The notes beneath the pieces are model-generated. The model ran no database searches, had not been told where the DNA came from, and saw nothing but the letters and a program-made list of their open reading frames with translations. A stretch of 5,718 bases of DNA from an uncultured Rikenellaceae bacterium (GTDB lineage: Bacteria > Bacteroidota > Bacteroidia > Bacteroidales > Rikenellaceae), in contig CAMQVM010000116.1 in NCBI GenBank assembly GCA_947038135.1, forward strand, positions 1 to 5,718. Reading direction: 5' to 3'. This document shows positions 5,051-5,718 of this stretch, one piece after another. The position numbers were made by a program, and so were the translations under genes. Each line of letters starts with the position of its first letter. The first letter of the stretch is position 1.

Positions 5051-5062
5051 AACATCGATGTT
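5051..5062. repeat. 12-bp perfect palindrome AACATCGATGTT
   Basis: The palindrome lies two bases upstream of the TATCTTTG box and directly after the TAG stop (5066-5064) of the preceding gene. It has no loop, so it is a better candidate for a protein-binding site than for a terminator. A chance occurrence is possible. Confidence 0.4.
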
Positions 5063-5063
5063 A

Positions 5064-5718
5064 CTAAATCGGACACTCTAACTCAACCTCACAAGGCTCA
5101 ATATTTGCACCATTTGATAGAGTGTAAGCGATACTCTTAATTATAAAATCTCTATTATTTACAGATACCTTTTTTGTAAAATCAATATTCCGAATCTCTG
5201 ATAGGCTTAGCAACACCCTGCCATTTACAACCATTCTATTGCTCTTCATAAAGTCGTAATATGAACTATGTTTTTCGCCAATACCACCCTTTACACTCAT
5301 ATCTAAGGTGAGAGATAAACCACCTGCCGAACCTCTGTTATTGTGTGTTAAAAGAGGAAAATAGCCCTCTGCAAAGTAAGACCCTCCATGATACATAGCT
5401 AAATAAGCATCATCTCTATTGTCGCTAAAATCTATAACAGCTACCTGAGCATAAAATTGCGGATTGGTGCTCGGATGAGGTACATGATTAGTTTTCATCT
5501 CTGCCCTCACTGTCTCTTTAGGTAGTTTAAAGCCAAGCTTTGATGATGATTTAGACTCTTTGCCTGAGAAGTTATTATGCACAACATTTACCGAGTGGTT
5601 ATATTGACCTGCTTCTGTCCTCCTTACACTATATATATCACCTTGAGGTATAACAAAGCAGGTAGGATCATCGGTGATATATGGATGTAAAATATGATCA
5701 AAGCTATCTGCCGCAATA
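5064..5718 (-). CDS. Tail or baseplate-associated protein, C-terminal 217 residues (start outside window)
   Basis: The frame is open from the window edge (first full codon 5717-5715) to TAG 5066-5064. A GTG at 5582 could serve as start, but the 45 codons before it read as ordinary protein without a stop (for example HILHPYITDDPTCFVIPQGD), so the gene is truncated by the window and not begun there. The visible part is hydrophilic and beta-prone. It has an aromatic segment near the middle (FYAQVAVIDFSDNRDDAYLA) and a C-terminal portion with alternating strands (MVVNGRVLLSLSEIRNIDFT, KKVSVNNRDFIIKSIAYTLS) ending in EPCEVELECPI. This ending, in which a V-NNRDFIIK strand leads to an 'E-EVEL' terminus, resembles the C-termini of large tail proteins that precede fibre genes in Bacteroides-group phages. 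That is family recall, not proof. Same strand as the fibre gene, 39 bp upstream. No enzymatic motif is seen. Confidence 0.75.
   Translation of the reverse strand, partial: IAADSFDHILHPYITDDPTCFVIPQGDIYSVRRTEAGQYNHSVNVVHNNFSGKESKSSSKLGFKLPKETVRAEMKTNHVPHPSTNPQFYAQVAVIDFSDNRDDAYLAMYHGGSYFAEGYFPLLTHNNRGSAGGLSLTLDMSVKGGIGEKHSSYYDFMKSNRMVVNGRVLLSLSEIRNIDFTKKVSVNNRDFIIKSIAYTLSNGANIEPCEVELECPI

Noticed and set aside
5580..5582. GTG as start of the rightmost tail gene
   Set aside because: The frame continues open and protein-like for 45 codons to the window edge, so the GTG is internal.

Overview
The window reads as the distal end of a phage or prophage late (tail) operon from a Bacteroidales-type host, followed by a small accessory block. 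Three things point to Bacteroidetes: AT-rich DNA, promoter-like boxes of the TAnnTTTG type (668-675 +, 5041-5048 -, and a weaker one at 331-338 -), and tail proteins whose style resembles Bacteroides-group phages. The host assignment rests on recalled family resemblance and promoter style, because there is no rRNA or host gene here. All convincing protein genes are on the minus strand, so the biological order runs from high to low coordinates.

From the right edge: (1) 5718-5064, the C-terminal 217 residues of a tail or baseplate-associated protein whose start lies outside the window. (2) 5024-3006, a 672-residue tail fibre or tail-tip protein with a beta-rich N-terminal half and a C-terminal half built from repeated fibre modules (HPISAI-GL, HSHAW-VITGKP, DWKAKVLRTS-SVIMFS). 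(3) 2987-1785, a 400-residue protein probably belonging to the tail tip or fibre set. (4) Three small genes packed with overlaps or very short gaps: 92 residues unknown, about 105 residues unknown, and a 115-residue membrane-anchored coiled-coil protein in the position where lysis genes often sit. Genes 1 to 4 look like one transcription unit, possibly with an internal promoter before the fibre gene.

The operon ends at 799 in a remarkable 120-bp element (679-801). It contains a 9-bp outer stem, an inner stem of 18 paired positions over 19 with one mismatch, and a loop carrying a 9-nt segment that pairs perfectly with a segment just outside the outer stem (a predicted pseudoknot). A TATATTTG box lies immediately upstream of the outer stem on the plus strand, and a T-run follows the last paired segment. 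It therefore looks like a discrete plus-strand structured RNA that also serves as minus-strand terminator. A 30-codon plus-strand ORF lies inside it.

Left of the element are a small helix-turn-helix protein (627-373) and the N-terminal 96 residues of a Dam-like adenine methyltransferase (288-1, running off the window) with its own candidate promoter. A regulator and a DNA-modification gene beyond the fibre genes recall the right end of Mu-like phages (com/mom), but no transposase or phage end is visible to prove a Mu-like phage. The most original object here is the structured element at 679-801.
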